64,000 nucleotides of DNA, from assembly GCA_018672475.1 (NCBI GenBank), contig JABHFS010000083.1, positions 1 to 64,000 on the forward strand, written 5' to 3'. Below the pieces are notes generated by a model, which saw only the letters and a program-made list of their open reading frames with translations, was not told where the DNA came from and did no database searches. Position 1 is the stretch's first letter. Each line of letters starts with the position of its first letter. The translations under genes and the position numbers were made by a program. Positions 38,601 through 46,103 of this stretch are shown here, one piece after another. The DNA comes from Gemmatimonadota bacterium. Its GTDB lineage: Bacteria > Latescibacterota > UBA2968 > UBA8231.

Positions 38601-38923
38601 ATGCCAAATTCGCTGGTCTGCTTGCCGTCGGAAACCTTGATCCAATAAAAATGCCGCCGACCATGCTCAGCCGCGCGATCGACAAAACGGGTCTCGGCCT
38701 GCCATGCCCCGAGAATGACCCGCAAATCGGGATTGTCCTCGCTACTGCGATAAATACGATAAAACCGGGCATTCGGCACGGGGTCCCAATTTACTTCGAT
38801 GCGATCGGTGTAGCGCCCATTGCTGGCAACGACACCGCCCGGCGCATTGGGGGCAGCAGAAACAACGGCAGCACTAAGCAAAATCAGCAGCGCCGCATAA
38901 ATCAAGGCAACCTTAGCTTTCAT
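32612..38923 (-). CDS. Giant secreted FN3-like repeat protein with C-terminal sorting domain
   Basis: 2103 residues from ATG 38923 (AGGA site, 5 residues inside the open frame). Residues 1-23 are a signal peptide ending near VSAAPNA. About 18 compact modules of roughly 92 residues follow, each with W, VYR/IYR and a Tyr-Tyr-Trp-Val-Lys/Arg strand: modules 1-15, then 17-19. Modules 16 and 20 are longer and carry an extra, mutually similar insert of about 45 residues (SRFNLSDMGLSVL... and ESFNVVDLGLNIQ...). The last 85 residues are a FlgD-like C-terminal sorting domain (APNPFNASTLIRFQL to MLLLR). It is probably exported and surface-bound, with adhesion or ligand binding likely. No catalytic domain is seen. 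Confidence 0.9.
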   Translation of the reverse strand: MKAKVALIYAALLILLSAAVVSAAPNAPGGVVASNGRYTDRIEVNWDPVPNARFYRIYRSSEDNPDLRVILGAWQAETRFVDRAAEHGRRHFYWIKVSDGKQTSEFGIPGSGYLKVATLASAAVEVRDPSDVRGVRLVWDQVLGAAFYRVYRGARSDTASAVPISDWITAAEFRDMKASPGVGYHYWVKTAFDVRGIGESSFAAAVSGKRALASPTSLTVVFGQAEAVVVKWNSAVGARFYRVYRSTQPYAATAAPIGGWINAAEFVDQTAVVGTQYYYWVKASASDSNRGASAFSSPTSGVRGLSQPTAIELTVVEGGLGLRWNEVEGAVAYRVYRGTNPYAAESVPVGDWLAAVSFTDETAAPGVRYHYWVKAAISRSGQRESAFSTAAEGLLSLAAPIALEAVFTAGRVLLQWDEVVGGTHYQVYRNKRLDAEGAEVIAPWQTATTLVDDRTVPGVRYYYWVKAAKGTRGQLAGEFGVRASSFRTMAAPGQLNTSQGLFADRVELSWGAVTGASYYRVYRSTSPDPTFHIPLGDWQRSTQYMDLGTQPGVRYYYWVKAAPMVDGQGASAFSALSSGFLGDTVLPAPAQVAATDGDFSDKVEIVWPEVTGGSHYRIYRSAQADSSTALPLAGWQRTAAFVDEQVVPGAVYYYWVKVATDGAGVNASRLGALNSGYRALVSPSAVQATTGHLREIEVVWEPTEGAGFFRVYRSTTPSPSRARVLSGWQVDTRFVDRSAMPGIVYYYWVKASPQDNGLNVSVFGEEASGYRALGAPSGLVLAGEAALLRLQWEPVTGAAYYQVLRSEQTDVRRAEQLGVWQRSTEFEDRTALPGITYNYWVQAAVDAVGERASTSSAMLDDYRRVAGPVLHEVSQGDRNRVALAWSPVAGASHYQIWRSTSPFSATAQLLGDWQMTTEFSDENAGLGVTYHYWVKAAVDSEGARPSGFSAAASGYKGLAEITPLILAENAAQLDLSWEEVAGAVAYRVYRSERLDVRESAPLMDWRSATEFSDDTALPGVTYYYWVRAAADSEGLNATPLGVGVSGSRVLPDAGSLRVSRGDLGGVDLAWVEVPGATHYMVYRGLEENTSEATAVSNWVSAIGFSDDTALPGVTYYYWVRSATSALGHKAGSFGSVVQGYRGMVVPGGILGSTGDPQTISIGWHRVEGATHYQVYRTHDMDNVLAEPVSAWQEALFFFDTATEPGVNYHYWVRAAVGVDGLNASRFSEAVTANRGLFAPEVQQIVSGRLDGVALEWQSVEGASHYRVYRGLGGDLQGAELLTDWREMRQLVDDSAEPGVVYTYWVQAAVGVDGDYSSASGPGVEGFRGLEAPGQPDATTGEVGRVRLGWSAVPGAQYYRVLRSTTDDPSGATPGDWLAELAHSDEDVLLGETYYYWIQAATNSAGAIASDLSAAIRGYEALPAPSNLQVNPDGNAITLNWDSNSQFDMLRYRIYAGVDSASVSLIDSVAATELSFLRVDSVLPLPSRFNLSDMGLSVLDRRPAISARFTELVGRAPTEAEVDELFMGRKLERATVAPLNSDSRYYFEIGSVNAQGREGARGNARVVSVSTVSLAVTGGDERIEINWSPVWGAGAYRLYRHSSDVVEGAAPLGAWQEGTVFADTSARRGQDYYYWLQTAVSLTETAPGSFSPVASGSRSVAAPPLVAASKDLADRIKLEWYAGEGAEVFRVYHHRVNDPTAATPVSEWLNENTFEHLSAAPGENYYWIQAASGVSGEHISALSAVSTGRRGPLTTPTDLEATWGEFKDRVVVSWKRDPGVSHVQIYCHTSPDSSQAVARTDWVPWNGFEDLEAAPDQIHYYWVRGASSATGEDATGLSALARGFRSGDLFAPKGLATTTTPGKIFLSWEPNPETVVARYRIYAGTLPGELTLVDSVQADADPRVIIRDIVPLPESFNVVDLGLNIQDKSEAVANRFEEFFGYRPSSVHLDQLFSGQSLDKDKLISLEAGKTYYFKVAAVDAHANASMPSQPAEITVLADIAGKVVTTEGEIPAATGIESNAPNPFNASTLIRFQLSTAGSVRVRIYNALGQVMRDLVEGEYAAGHYAVSWDGRNRNGGEAASGMYFYVLETEQGIWPRRMLLLR
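34660..38860 (-). repeat. Tandem FN3-like modules 1-15
   Basis: Intragenic coding repeats with a period of about 279 bp (93 codons), each ending in a tyrosine-rich YYYWV strand. Neighbouring units differ at most positions, so this is old duplication. Two neighbouring units keep a 44/47 identical stretch (35568-35614 against 35847-35893), exactly one period apart. Confidence 0.85.
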
Positions 38924-39141
38924 AATTCTTCCTCGCACGCAATCCGGCCCACCAAGGAGCGGTTCAGGCAGAGCTATTGTAGATTTAGGACTGGGGAGGA
39001 GAGACAGAAAGACCGCGTTCCTGGGAGTGGACCATATAAGGTGGTCCGGATCGCGGGCTATACTTCATATAGTATGCTAATATATGATACGTAATCTGTT
39101 GGGAGACAATCAGGAACGAGGGGATTGTTCCTTCCCGTACA

Positions 39142-39170
39142 AGAGTACAATAGTCGGGGAATTTTGTCAA
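39142..39170 (-). promoter_or_regulatory. Weak promoter for the FN3-repeat gene
   Basis: On the minus strand TTGACA (39170-39165), 17 bases, TACTCT (39147-39142). The -35 is perfect and the -10 poor. It would leave a leader of about 210 bases. Confidence 0.3.
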
Positions 39171-39282
39171 TTAGAGAAAAAAGACGCTCTGTACACTAAA
39201 ACGCGACAAAAGCACGATCAATTGTAACAGCACTGTGCCATAGTGCCATTAGCAACCTCAATTACCACTCATCGCTATCATC

Positions 39283-39311
39283 TTGACACTGCCAAATAAA
39301 AGGCTTATCGT
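39283..39311 (+). promoter_or_regulatory. Candidate uvrC promoter
   Basis: TTGACA (39283-39288), 17 bases, TATCGT (39306-39311), about 33 bp before the uvrC ATG. No clear ribosome site precedes that ATG. Confidence 0.4.
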
Positions 39312-39343
39312 CCTGATAATATGTCAACTTATCGGCGATATTT

Positions 39344-41308
39344 ATGAAAAAAACGCTCTCGGAAGACCTCCGGCTCAAACTGGAAGCCCTGCCCACTGAA
39401 CCCGGTGTCTATATTATGAAAAAGGGCGATGAGCAGATTATCTATATCGGTAAGGCCAAAAACCTCCGCAACCGGGTCCGTTCCTATTTTCAAGAAGGCA
39501 GCGGCGATGGCCGCCGCCAATTCAAAGCATTAGTCCGCAATATCGCCGATCTCGACTATATCGTCACCAGCACCGAGCAGGAGGCCTTGATTCTCGAAGC
39601 CACGCAGATCAAGGCCCATAAACCGCGCTACAATATCCTGCTCAAAGACGATAAAAAATACCCCTATATTCGCATCACCAACGAAGCTTTCCCCCGCGTC
39701 TATGCCACCCGCGATATCGTTCGCGACGGTTCACGCTATCTAGGCCCCTATAGTAATGTGCGCGCGATGCACACCACCCTCGACATGTTGCGCAAAGTCT
39801 TCCCCGTGCGTAGTTGCGATTTCAAACTACCTTCAGATAAAGTGAGATTGTGCCTCGAATATCATATCAAGCGCTGCGAAGGCCCTTGTGAAAAATTGGT
39901 CGACGAAGCCGAATATAAAAAAACGATCGATAGCGCCGTGCGTTTCATTCGCGGCCAGAACAGCGAAGTGATCAAAGAGTTGCAAAAGCAAATGGCCGAT
40001 GCCGCCGCCGATATGCGCTATGAGAAAGCCGCTCGCTTTCGCGACCAACTCAAAGCGCTGGAGTCAATGCGCGCACGGCAAAAAGTCGTCTTCGACGACA
40101 ATATCGACCGGGATGTACTCGGCCTTACTCGCAGCGACGACGAGGCCTGCTGCAGCGTGCTCGAGATTCGCGAAGGACGCCTGCTCGGCAAGAAACACCA
40201 CTTTTTAGGTGGGGTCATGGAATCGTCCGACGAGGAGATTCTTTCGGCTTTCACGCGACAATTCTACCTACAAAACGACTTCGTCCCAACCGAGATACAC
40301 TTACCCATACAACCCGATGACGCCGATGAGATAGCCGACTGGCTCTCGCAAAAAGCCGAAGGCAGGGTCACCTTGGCGACGCCGCAACGCGGTGCCAAAG
40401 CACAGATGCTCGAAATGGCCGAAAAGAACGCCGCCCAGATGCTCAGCGAACGTCAGCACAAGCGCGAAATGAACCGCGACAAGGTACCGCAGTCAGTCTA
40501 TGCCCTGCAACGCGATCTCAACCTCACAACCCTCCCCCGCCGCATCGAGGGCATCGATATCTCCAATATCCAAGGGACCCATTCAGTCGGCTCGCTGGTC
40601 TGTTTTATCGACGGCAAAGCCAAACGCAGCCAGTACCGCTTTTTTAAGATCAAGGATCTCGAGCGCCCCGACGACTACGCTTCGATCCACCAGGTGGTCC
40701 ACCGACGTTTTCGCGGCCTGCGCGAACGCGGCGAGGCCTTTCCCGATCTATTGCTCATCGACGGCGGCAAGGGCCAACTCTCTAGCGCCGTCGAAGCCTT
40801 GCGCGAATTGGGCATCGAAAATCAGCCCGTGCTCGGCATCGCCAAACGCTTCGAGGAGATCTTCCTGCCTGGCGAGAGCAAACCCGTGATCCTTCCCAAG
40901 ACTTCGGCAAGCTTGCGTCTCTTACAGGTTTTGCGCGACGAGGCGCACCGCTTCGCACTCAAAAACCACCGAGAGCAACGCGCCAAAAGCACCTTGACTT
41001 CGGCGCTTGACGATATCCCCGGCATCGGCCCCAAAAAGCGCAACGCCCTGCTCGTGGCTTTCGGCTCGGTCAAACGCATCGCCGAAACACCAGTAGAAGA
41101 AATCGCCGCCATCCCCGGTTTTGGCCCACAGCAGGCCGCAGACCTCATCGCTCATCTCACGGCGAAGACCCCGCAGCCCACCGGCGAAGAGGGCACAGAG
41201 CAAAGTAAAACGACAGCGATGCAACCAGAAGATTCAACCGGTAATAGCAAAAACAAGAAGCCGAACCAAGCAGAAAACAACGCCCAAGAGCAAAACGACG
41301 AGAGCTGA
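39344..41308 (+). CDS. uvrC: Excinuclease ABC subunit C
   Basis: 654 residues. The N-terminal GIY-YIG nuclease domain is PGVYIMKKGDEQIIYIGKAK, the UVR helix pair is KELQKQMADAAADMRYEKAA, the RNase H-like endonuclease domain has IEGIDISNIQGTHSVGS and LLIDGGKGQL, and helix-hairpin-helix motifs lie at IPGIGPKKRN and IPGFGPQQA. The C-terminal 50 residues after the HhH are low-complexity and charged. It makes both incisions in nucleotide excision repair. Confidence 0.95.
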   Translation: MKKTLSEDLRLKLEALPTEPGVYIMKKGDEQIIYIGKAKNLRNRVRSYFQEGSGDGRRQFKALVRNIADLDYIVTSTEQEALILEATQIKAHKPRYNILLKDDKKYPYIRITNEAFPRVYATRDIVRDGSRYLGPYSNVRAMHTTLDMLRKVFPVRSCDFKLPSDKVRLCLEYHIKRCEGPCEKLVDEAEYKKTIDSAVRFIRGQNSEVIKELQKQMADAAADMRYEKAARFRDQLKALESMRARQKVVFDDNIDRDVLGLTRSDDEACCSVLEIREGRLLGKKHHFLGGVMESSDEEILSAFTRQFYLQNDFVPTEIHLPIQPDDADEIADWLSQKAEGRVTLATPQRGAKAQMLEMAEKNAAQMLSERQHKREMNRDKVPQSVYALQRDLNLTTLPRRIEGIDISNIQGTHSVGSLVCFIDGKAKRSQYRFFKIKDLERPDDYASIHQVVHRRFRGLRERGEAFPDLLLIDGGKGQLSSAVEALRELGIENQPVLGIAKRFEEIFLPGESKPVILPKTSASLRLLQVLRDEAHRFALKNHREQRAKSTLTSALDDIPGIGPKKRNALLVAFGSVKRIAETPVEEIAAIPGFGPQQAADLIAHLTAKTPQPTGEEGTEQSKTTAMQPEDSTGNSKNKKPNQAENNAQEQNDES

Positions 41309-41310
41309 AT

Positions 41311-42240
41311 ATGGCCCGCCCCAAATCTATCGACGAATTCCCGCTGCCCGAAACCTTGGCCGCCCCCTTCGAACACTTCCTCAACACAATGACCGACAAA
41401 GGCCTGTCGGCCAACACCCTCGATGCCTATCGCCGCGACCTCGGTCGCTACCTGCGCCACCTGTCCGCGCAGGGCGTCGACCGCTTGCAAGCCGCTGAAC
41501 AGCAACACGTCGCGCATCTGCTGCGCACACTCAGCGATGCCGGCTTGAGCCCTTCGACCATGGCCCGCAACCTCACCTCAATCAAGCGCTTCCACCAATA
41601 TCTACTGCTGCAAGGCACGACCGAGATCAACCCGGCAGAAAACCTCGACGCGCCCAAATTAGAGCGAAAACTGCCCGACGTGCTGACGATCGACGAAATC
41701 ACCGCCCTCTTCTCAGCCCCAGACGCCGACGAGCCGCTCGGGCAACGCGACCACGCCATCCTCGAAGTGCTCTATGCCACGGGTATTCGCGTCTCGGAAC
41801 TGACGGCCCTACAACGCGCTGCGCTGCTGCTTGATCACGGATTAATCCGGGTCCTCGGCCGTGGGCCGAGCGAGCGCCTAGTCCCCATCAGCCCCCAGGC
41901 CATTCGCGCGCTTATCCGCTATCTAAAACAGGGCCGGCCCCATCTCGCGCGCCCCGATTCGGACGATCACGTCTTCCTCAATATCCAGGGCGGCGCGCTC
42001 TCCAGGATGAGCATTTGGAAAATCATCAAATCCGCCGGCGACAAAACCAGCAGCGAAAAAGAAATCAGCCCACACACGCTACGCCATTCCTTCGCCACAC
42101 ATCTATTAGAAGGCGGTGCCAACCTGCGCGAAGTGCAAGAGCTGCTGGGCCACGCCGACATTTCCACCACCCAGATCTACACCCACCTCGACCGCAGCCA
42201 CCTCAAAGAGGTCCATAAGACCTATCATCCACGAGGCTAA
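41311..42240 (+). CDS. xerD: XerC/XerD-type tyrosine recombinase
   Basis: 309 residues. The N-terminal core-binding domain reads FEHFLNTMTDKGLSANTLDAY. Catalytic residues appear as Arg in TGIRVSEL, His and Arg in HTLRHSFATHLL, a later His in LGHADISTTQIYTH, with Tyr in that last segment. This is the housekeeping chromosome-dimer resolvase, 3 bp after uvrC. Whether it is XerC or XerD is not settled by eye. Confidence 0.85.
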   Translation: MARPKSIDEFPLPETLAAPFEHFLNTMTDKGLSANTLDAYRRDLGRYLRHLSAQGVDRLQAAEQQHVAHLLRTLSDAGLSPSTMARNLTSIKRFHQYLLLQGTTEINPAENLDAPKLERKLPDVLTIDEITALFSAPDADEPLGQRDHAILEVLYATGIRVSELTALQRAALLLDHGLIRVLGRGPSERLVPISPQAIRALIRYLKQGRPHLARPDSDDHVFLNIQGGALSRMSIWKIIKSAGDKTSSEKEISPHTLRHSFATHLLEGGANLREVQELLGHADISTTQIYTHLDRSHLKEVHKTYHPRG

Positions 42241-42999
42241 ATGATGGCGGGCTTAGTTATCGCGCATGGGATCAACAAGCGCTTCTCTTCCGGCGTCGAA
42301 GCATTACGCGGCGTGGATTTGAGTATCGAGCGCGGTCAATTCGTCTCCATCGTCGGTCCCTCGGGTTGCGGCAAATCCACTTTCCTGCGCTTGGTCGCCG
42401 GCCTAGACGAACCCACCGCCGGGACCCTCACCGTCGACGGGCGCACACCAAAGGATGCCCGGCGCGAGCAACTCGATCTGGCCTTTATCTTCCAAGACGC
42501 GACCCTGCTGCCTTGGCGCTCAGTCGCGCGCAACGTCGGCCTGCCGCTCGAACTGCGCGGGCAAACCGACGCCGATCGAGTTCGGCAAGTCATCGACATG
42601 GTAGGCCTCGCCGACTTCGCCGACGCCTACCCGGCGCAACTTTCCGGCGGTATGCGCATGCGCGCCTCGATTGCCCGCGCCCTAACCACCAATCCCGAGC
42701 TGTTGCTGCTTGATGAACCCTTCGGTGCACTCGACGAGATCACCCGCCAGCGGCTCAACGAAGAGCTGTTGCGGCTGTGGCAGGAAGACCGTTGGACCGG
42801 TCTCTTTATCACCCACAACGTATACGAGGCCGTCTTCTTGAGCCAGCGGGTCCTGGTCATGAGCGCACGACCGGGCCAACTGATCGCCGATATCACGATC
42901 CCTTTCGACCATCCGCGCGATCCCGACCTGCGCTCAACACCCGAGTTCGTGCAGCTAGCTGAAACGATCTCGCACCAACTCGGCGAGGCCGGCACCTGA
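42241..42999 (+). CDS. NitT/TauT-type ABC transporter ATPase
   Basis: 252 residues. Walker A GPSGCGKSTF, signature LSGGMRMRASIAR, Walker B LLLLDEPFGALDEI, and a PWRSVARN Q-loop region typical of the SsuB/TauB/ThiZ clade. It starts directly after the xer stop. It pairs with the permease (42999) and the binding protein at 44323. Substrate unresolved; a nitrogenous heterocycle such as a thiamine pyrimidine precursor is one option. Confidence 0.9.
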   Translation: MMAGLVIAHGINKRFSSGVEALRGVDLSIERGQFVSIVGPSGCGKSTFLRLVAGLDEPTAGTLTVDGRTPKDARREQLDLAFIFQDATLLPWRSVARNVGLPLELRGQTDADRVRQVIDMVGLADFADAYPAQLSGGMRMRASIARALTTNPELLLLDEPFGALDEITRQRLNEELLRLWQEDRWTGLFITHNVYEAVFLSQRVLVMSARPGQLIADITIPFDHPRDPDLRSTPEFVQLAETISHQLGEAGT

Positions 43000-43781
43000 T
43001 GGGGAATTTGCGCGAACTCACCATCAACGCTCTGCCGCCCTTGTTATTCTTTGCTCTCGTACTCTGCACTTGGCACGGAGCCGTCGTACTCTTTGAGATC
43101 AAGCCCTTCATGCTGCCCAGCCCCCTGCAGGTGGCCAGCGCCGTCGGCGCGAACTTGCCGCGTCTGTTGTCGGCCACGGCACTCACCGCCACCGGCGCGC
43201 TATTGGGCTTCACACTCAGCTTCGCCTTTGGTTTTCTCGTTTCACTGATTTTTTCGCAATCGCGCATAATAGAACGTAGCCTCTACCCCTACGCGATTTT
43301 TCTGCAGACCGTGCCCATCGTCGCCGTCGCACCATTGATCGTACTGTGGATCGGTTATGGCCTGAAGGGCGTGGTCGCCGTCTCCTTCATCATTTCGCTC
43401 TTTCCGGTCATCGCCAATACCACCACCGGCCTGACCCGCGTCGACCCCAATCTCTTGGACCTCTTTGCGCTCAATAATGCCAGTCGCTGGCAGGTATTGT
43501 TCAAACTCCGCGTGCCCGGTGCCGTACCGCATATGTTGACCGGCGCCCGGATTTCCAGCGGCCTATCGGTGATCGGCGCGATCGTCGGCGAATTTTTCGC
43601 CGGCTATGGCACCGAAGACTACGGCCTGGGCTATATCATTATTAACTCCTCGCAGAAGATCCAGACCGACTATCTCTTCGCCTGCATTCTGTTTTGCACG
43701 CTATTGGGCCTAGGCATCTTTACATTGGTGGGCACATTGAGCAACTTTATGCTCAAGCGCTGGACGGGGACGCCGGAGTGA
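42999..43781 (+). CDS. NitT/TauT-type ABC transporter permease
   Basis: 260 residues with about six hydrophobic segments. The BPD_transp_1 coupling loop is seen near LFALNNASRWQVLFKLRVPGAVPHML. It overlaps the ATPase stop by one base (TGATG), so the two are translationally coupled. The dead HIT gene separates it from the binding protein. Confidence 0.88.
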   Translation: MGNLRELTINALPPLLFFALVLCTWHGAVVLFEIKPFMLPSPLQVASAVGANLPRLLSATALTATGALLGFTLSFAFGFLVSLIFSQSRIIERSLYPYAIFLQTVPIVAVAPLIVLWIGYGLKGVVAVSFIISLFPVIANTTTGLTRVDPNLLDLFALNNASRWQVLFKLRVPGAVPHMLTGARISSGLSVIGAIVGEFFAGYGTEDYGLGYIIINSSQKIQTDYLFACILFCTLLGLGIFTLVGTLSNFMLKRWTGTPE

Positions 43782-43785
43782 GGCG

Positions 43786-44266
43786 GTGCTGGCGCGATCG
43801 ACGAAAATCGTGGAGAGCCACAATCTCCGATCAATCTTCACGCTCTATGACATAATAAACTTCGAGCAACTCAGGATTGCAGATTACACGCATTGGGAAC
43901 TCTGCCTGCACAACCCGCACTATTATCTTGGCAGCGTCTACCTTTGGGCCAAAAGAGATGGCGATATAGATTTGTTAGAACCTACGGACGAGGAGCGAGT
44001 CGAGTTTTTTGACGTGGCGACAAACGTTAAAAGGGCCTTAATCGACCGATACCAAGTCAACCGATTCAACTATGCCAATTTGCAGAACAAAGACCAGCCA
44101 CCTGCATGTGCATATACTGCCGAGATACCGTTGCCCGAGGATGGTCAACGGTTTTGAGTTTGTCGATGAGAATTGGGGCCGTATGTTCTAGCTCTATGAC
44201 GAGACGATCAGCGTCCCCAAAGACGTTTTGCAGGAGATCATCGGGAACATCAGAAGCCAGCTTTAA
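43786..44266 (+). pseudogene. Frameshifted HIT-domain gene remnant
   Basis: The first frame gives an apparent HIT-family N-terminus (ELCLHNPHYYLGSVYLWAKR, then FDVATNVKRALIDRYQVNRF). It then runs out of frame near 44098. Shifting by one base there gives the HIT active-site segment HLHVHILPRYRCPR, and the frame then meets an in-frame TAG (near 44190) before reaching a normal end at TAA 44264. Two independent lesions (one inserted base and one nonsense codon) suggest real decay. HIT proteins hydrolyse dinucleoside polyphosphates or nucleotide phosphoramidates. It lies between permease and binding protein of the ABC operon. Confidence 0.85.
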
Positions 44267-44322
44267 CCCGAACGAGTACCACCGAAAAGCAGCACCACCT
44301 TCAAAACGGACAACTCATAATC

Positions 44323-45297
44323 ATGACGATTAAAATTACCCTCTTAGCGAGCCTGCTGCTCTTCATCGCTTGCGCCTCCGAAAAAGAACAACCGCAAACG
44401 AATCCCAATGCCCTACCCAAAGTACAACTCGCCCTCAACTGGTTTCCCGAAGCCGAGCACGGCGGCTTCTATGCCGCCCAGGTCCATGGTTATTACAAAG
44501 AGCACGGCGTCGAAGTCGAAATACTCGGTGGCGGCCCCAATGCCCCCATCATCCAACGCGTAGCCACCGACGCCGTGACCTTCGGTGTCACCAATGCCGA
44601 CGACGTGCTCTACGCACGCGCGCAACAAGTCCCGGTGGTCGCCCTGATGGCTCCCTACCAAATCAATCCGCGCTGCATCATGGTGCATGAAAGTTCCGGC
44701 ATCAAGGACATCGCCAAGATTGAAAATATTACCCTAGCCATGTCGCAACGCCCGGCCTTCTCGCACTATCTACGGTGGAAGTATCCGCTGACAGGCGTCA
44801 ACATAGTCCCCTATCCCGGCAATGTCACCCAGTTCCTGATGGATGATAACTTCGCCCAGCAAGGCTATATCTTCAGCGAACCCTTCATCGCCAAATCCAA
44901 AGGCGGCGACCCCCTATCGTTACTCGTCGCCGACATCGGTTTCAATCCCTATGCCAGCGTGCTGATCGCCACTGAAGAGACCCTCTCCACCAAAACCGAA
45001 CTCGTCGAGGCCGTCGTCCGCGCCAGCGTCAAAGGCTGGGCGCAATACCTGACCGACCCAACCGAAACGAATCGCCACATCAACTCGCTCAACCCCGATA
45101 TGGGCATGGATATCCTCGTCTACGGCGCCACAGAATCCAAAGCGCTGATCCTCGACGAAACCGCCCGACAAAACGGCCTCGGCAGCATGACCGCCGCGCG
45201 CTGGCAAGACCTTTTGCAGCAAATGGTCTCCGCCGATCTGATCGCCAAGGACGCCGTCGATCCCATAGCCGCCTTTACCGACCGCTTCCTGCCCTAA
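44323..45297 (+). CDS. Lipoprotein ABC substrate-binding protein (NMT1/THI5-like)
   Basis: 324 residues. A signal peptide with lipobox Leu-Phe-Ile-Ala-Cys (LLLFIAC, residues 11-17) indicates a membrane-anchored lipoprotein. The NMT1/THI5-like fold reads VQLALNWFPEAEHGGFYAAQVHGYYKEHGVEVE, followed by GNVTQFLMDD and ESKALILDE segments. Members bind small nitrogenous ligands such as pyrimidine thiamine precursors or sulfonates. It probably delivers substrate to the 42241-43781 transporter. No riboswitch is seen ahead of it. Confidence 0.87.
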   Translation: MTIKITLLASLLLFIACASEKEQPQTNPNALPKVQLALNWFPEAEHGGFYAAQVHGYYKEHGVEVEILGGGPNAPIIQRVATDAVTFGVTNADDVLYARAQQVPVVALMAPYQINPRCIMVHESSGIKDIAKIENITLAMSQRPAFSHYLRWKYPLTGVNIVPYPGNVTQFLMDDNFAQQGYIFSEPFIAKSKGGDPLSLLVADIGFNPYASVLIATEETLSTKTELVEAVVRASVKGWAQYLTDPTETNRHINSLNPDMGMDILVYGATESKALILDETARQNGLGSMTAARWQDLLQQMVSADLIAKDAVDPIAAFTDRFLP

Positions 45298-45299
45298 AC

Positions 45300-46100
45300 T
45301 TGGCCTTTCTGCAGGACATCACGCTCGGCCGCTACGTCGCGCTCAACTCACCGGTCCACCGCCTCGATCCGCGCACCAAGCTCATCGCCTCGCTCACGCT
45401 GATGATCGTAGCACTGTCGGCGCGCAGCTTCGTCCCCCTGTTAACCTTTACCGTCTTCCAACTCGTCGCCATCGCCCTGACACGCCTGTCCTATCGCCTG
45501 GTCTTAGGCAATCTCAAACCCTTTATCTGGTTATTCACCTTTACCTTCGGCCTGCACGCCCTGCTGACACCAGGTCGCGCGGTCTTCCTGCTGCCGCTCT
45601 CCGAACACGCCGTCACCGCCGAAGGCCTGCACCTGGGCGCCTTCTTCGCTGTGCGGTTGGCCGCAGTCATCGTCGCCGCCTCGCTATTGACTCTCACCAC
45701 TTCGCCAATGCAATTGACCGGCGGGTTAGAGCGTCTCTTTAGGCCCTTGCAACGCTTCGGCTTCCCCGCGGGGGACTTGGCGATGATGATCTCCATCGCC
45801 CTGCGTTTTATTCCCGTCCTCGTCGACGAGGCCGAACGCCTGCGCAAGGCACAATTGGCCCGAGGCGCGGACTTTGGCGGCAACCCCCTGCGTCGGATCA
45901 AAAACCTCATACCCCTGCTCGCCCCACTCTTTATCTCCGCTTTCGACCGCGCCGACCGACTCGCCCTGGCTATGGAGAGCCGCTGCTATCAGGGCGGCGC
46001 CGAACGCACCCACTACCACGTGTTGCGCCTAGGCCGCGCCGATGGCTTGGCGGCCTTGACTGCCTTGGGCCTTATCGGGCTAATGCTCTACCTGCGATAA
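45300..46100 (+). CDS. ecfT: Energy-coupling factor transporter transmembrane protein EcfT
   Basis: 266 residues from a TTG start (no clear ribosome site). The opening LGRYVALNSPVHRLDPRTK is typical of EcfT, membrane segments follow, and the T-component coupling motif regions appear as QLARGADFGGN and AMESRCYQGG. In ECF systems EcfT joins two ATPases to a vitamin-binding S protein. None of these partners is here; the neighbouring ATPase is of the NitT type. Adjacent truA is the classic EcfT-TruA neighbour. Confidence 0.87.
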   Translation: MAFLQDITLGRYVALNSPVHRLDPRTKLIASLTLMIVALSARSFVPLLTFTVFQLVAIALTRLSYRLVLGNLKPFIWLFTFTFGLHALLTPGRAVFLLPLSEHAVTAEGLHLGAFFAVRLAAVIVAASLLTLTTSPMQLTGGLERLFRPLQRFGFPAGDLAMMISIALRFIPVLVDEAERLRKAQLARGADFGGNPLRRIKNLIPLLAPLFISAFDRADRLALAMESRCYQGGAERTHYHVLRLGRADGLAALTALGLIGLMLYLR

Positions 46101-46103
46101 TCC

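Larger units (their letters stand above)
38939..39343. other. Gene-free control region between the FN3 gene and uvrC
   Basis: This 405-bp divergent region is AT-rich compared with its neighbours. It contains two weak promoters, one each way (listed separately), and a near-palindrome CATATAGTATGCTAATATATG (39066-39086 region) that may be a binding site for a regulator. No small gene or structured RNA stands out. Confidence 0.5.

Noticed and set aside
32612..38938. Many long plus-strand open frames opposite the FN3 gene
   Set aside because: They follow the repeated module codons of the real gene in mirrored frame, have no ribosome sites and no family patterns. They are a composition effect.
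41311..42240. Xer-type recombinase as part of an integrated mobile element
   Set aside because: It has the housekeeping Xer layout, follows uvrC directly, and no attachment sites or phage genes are near.
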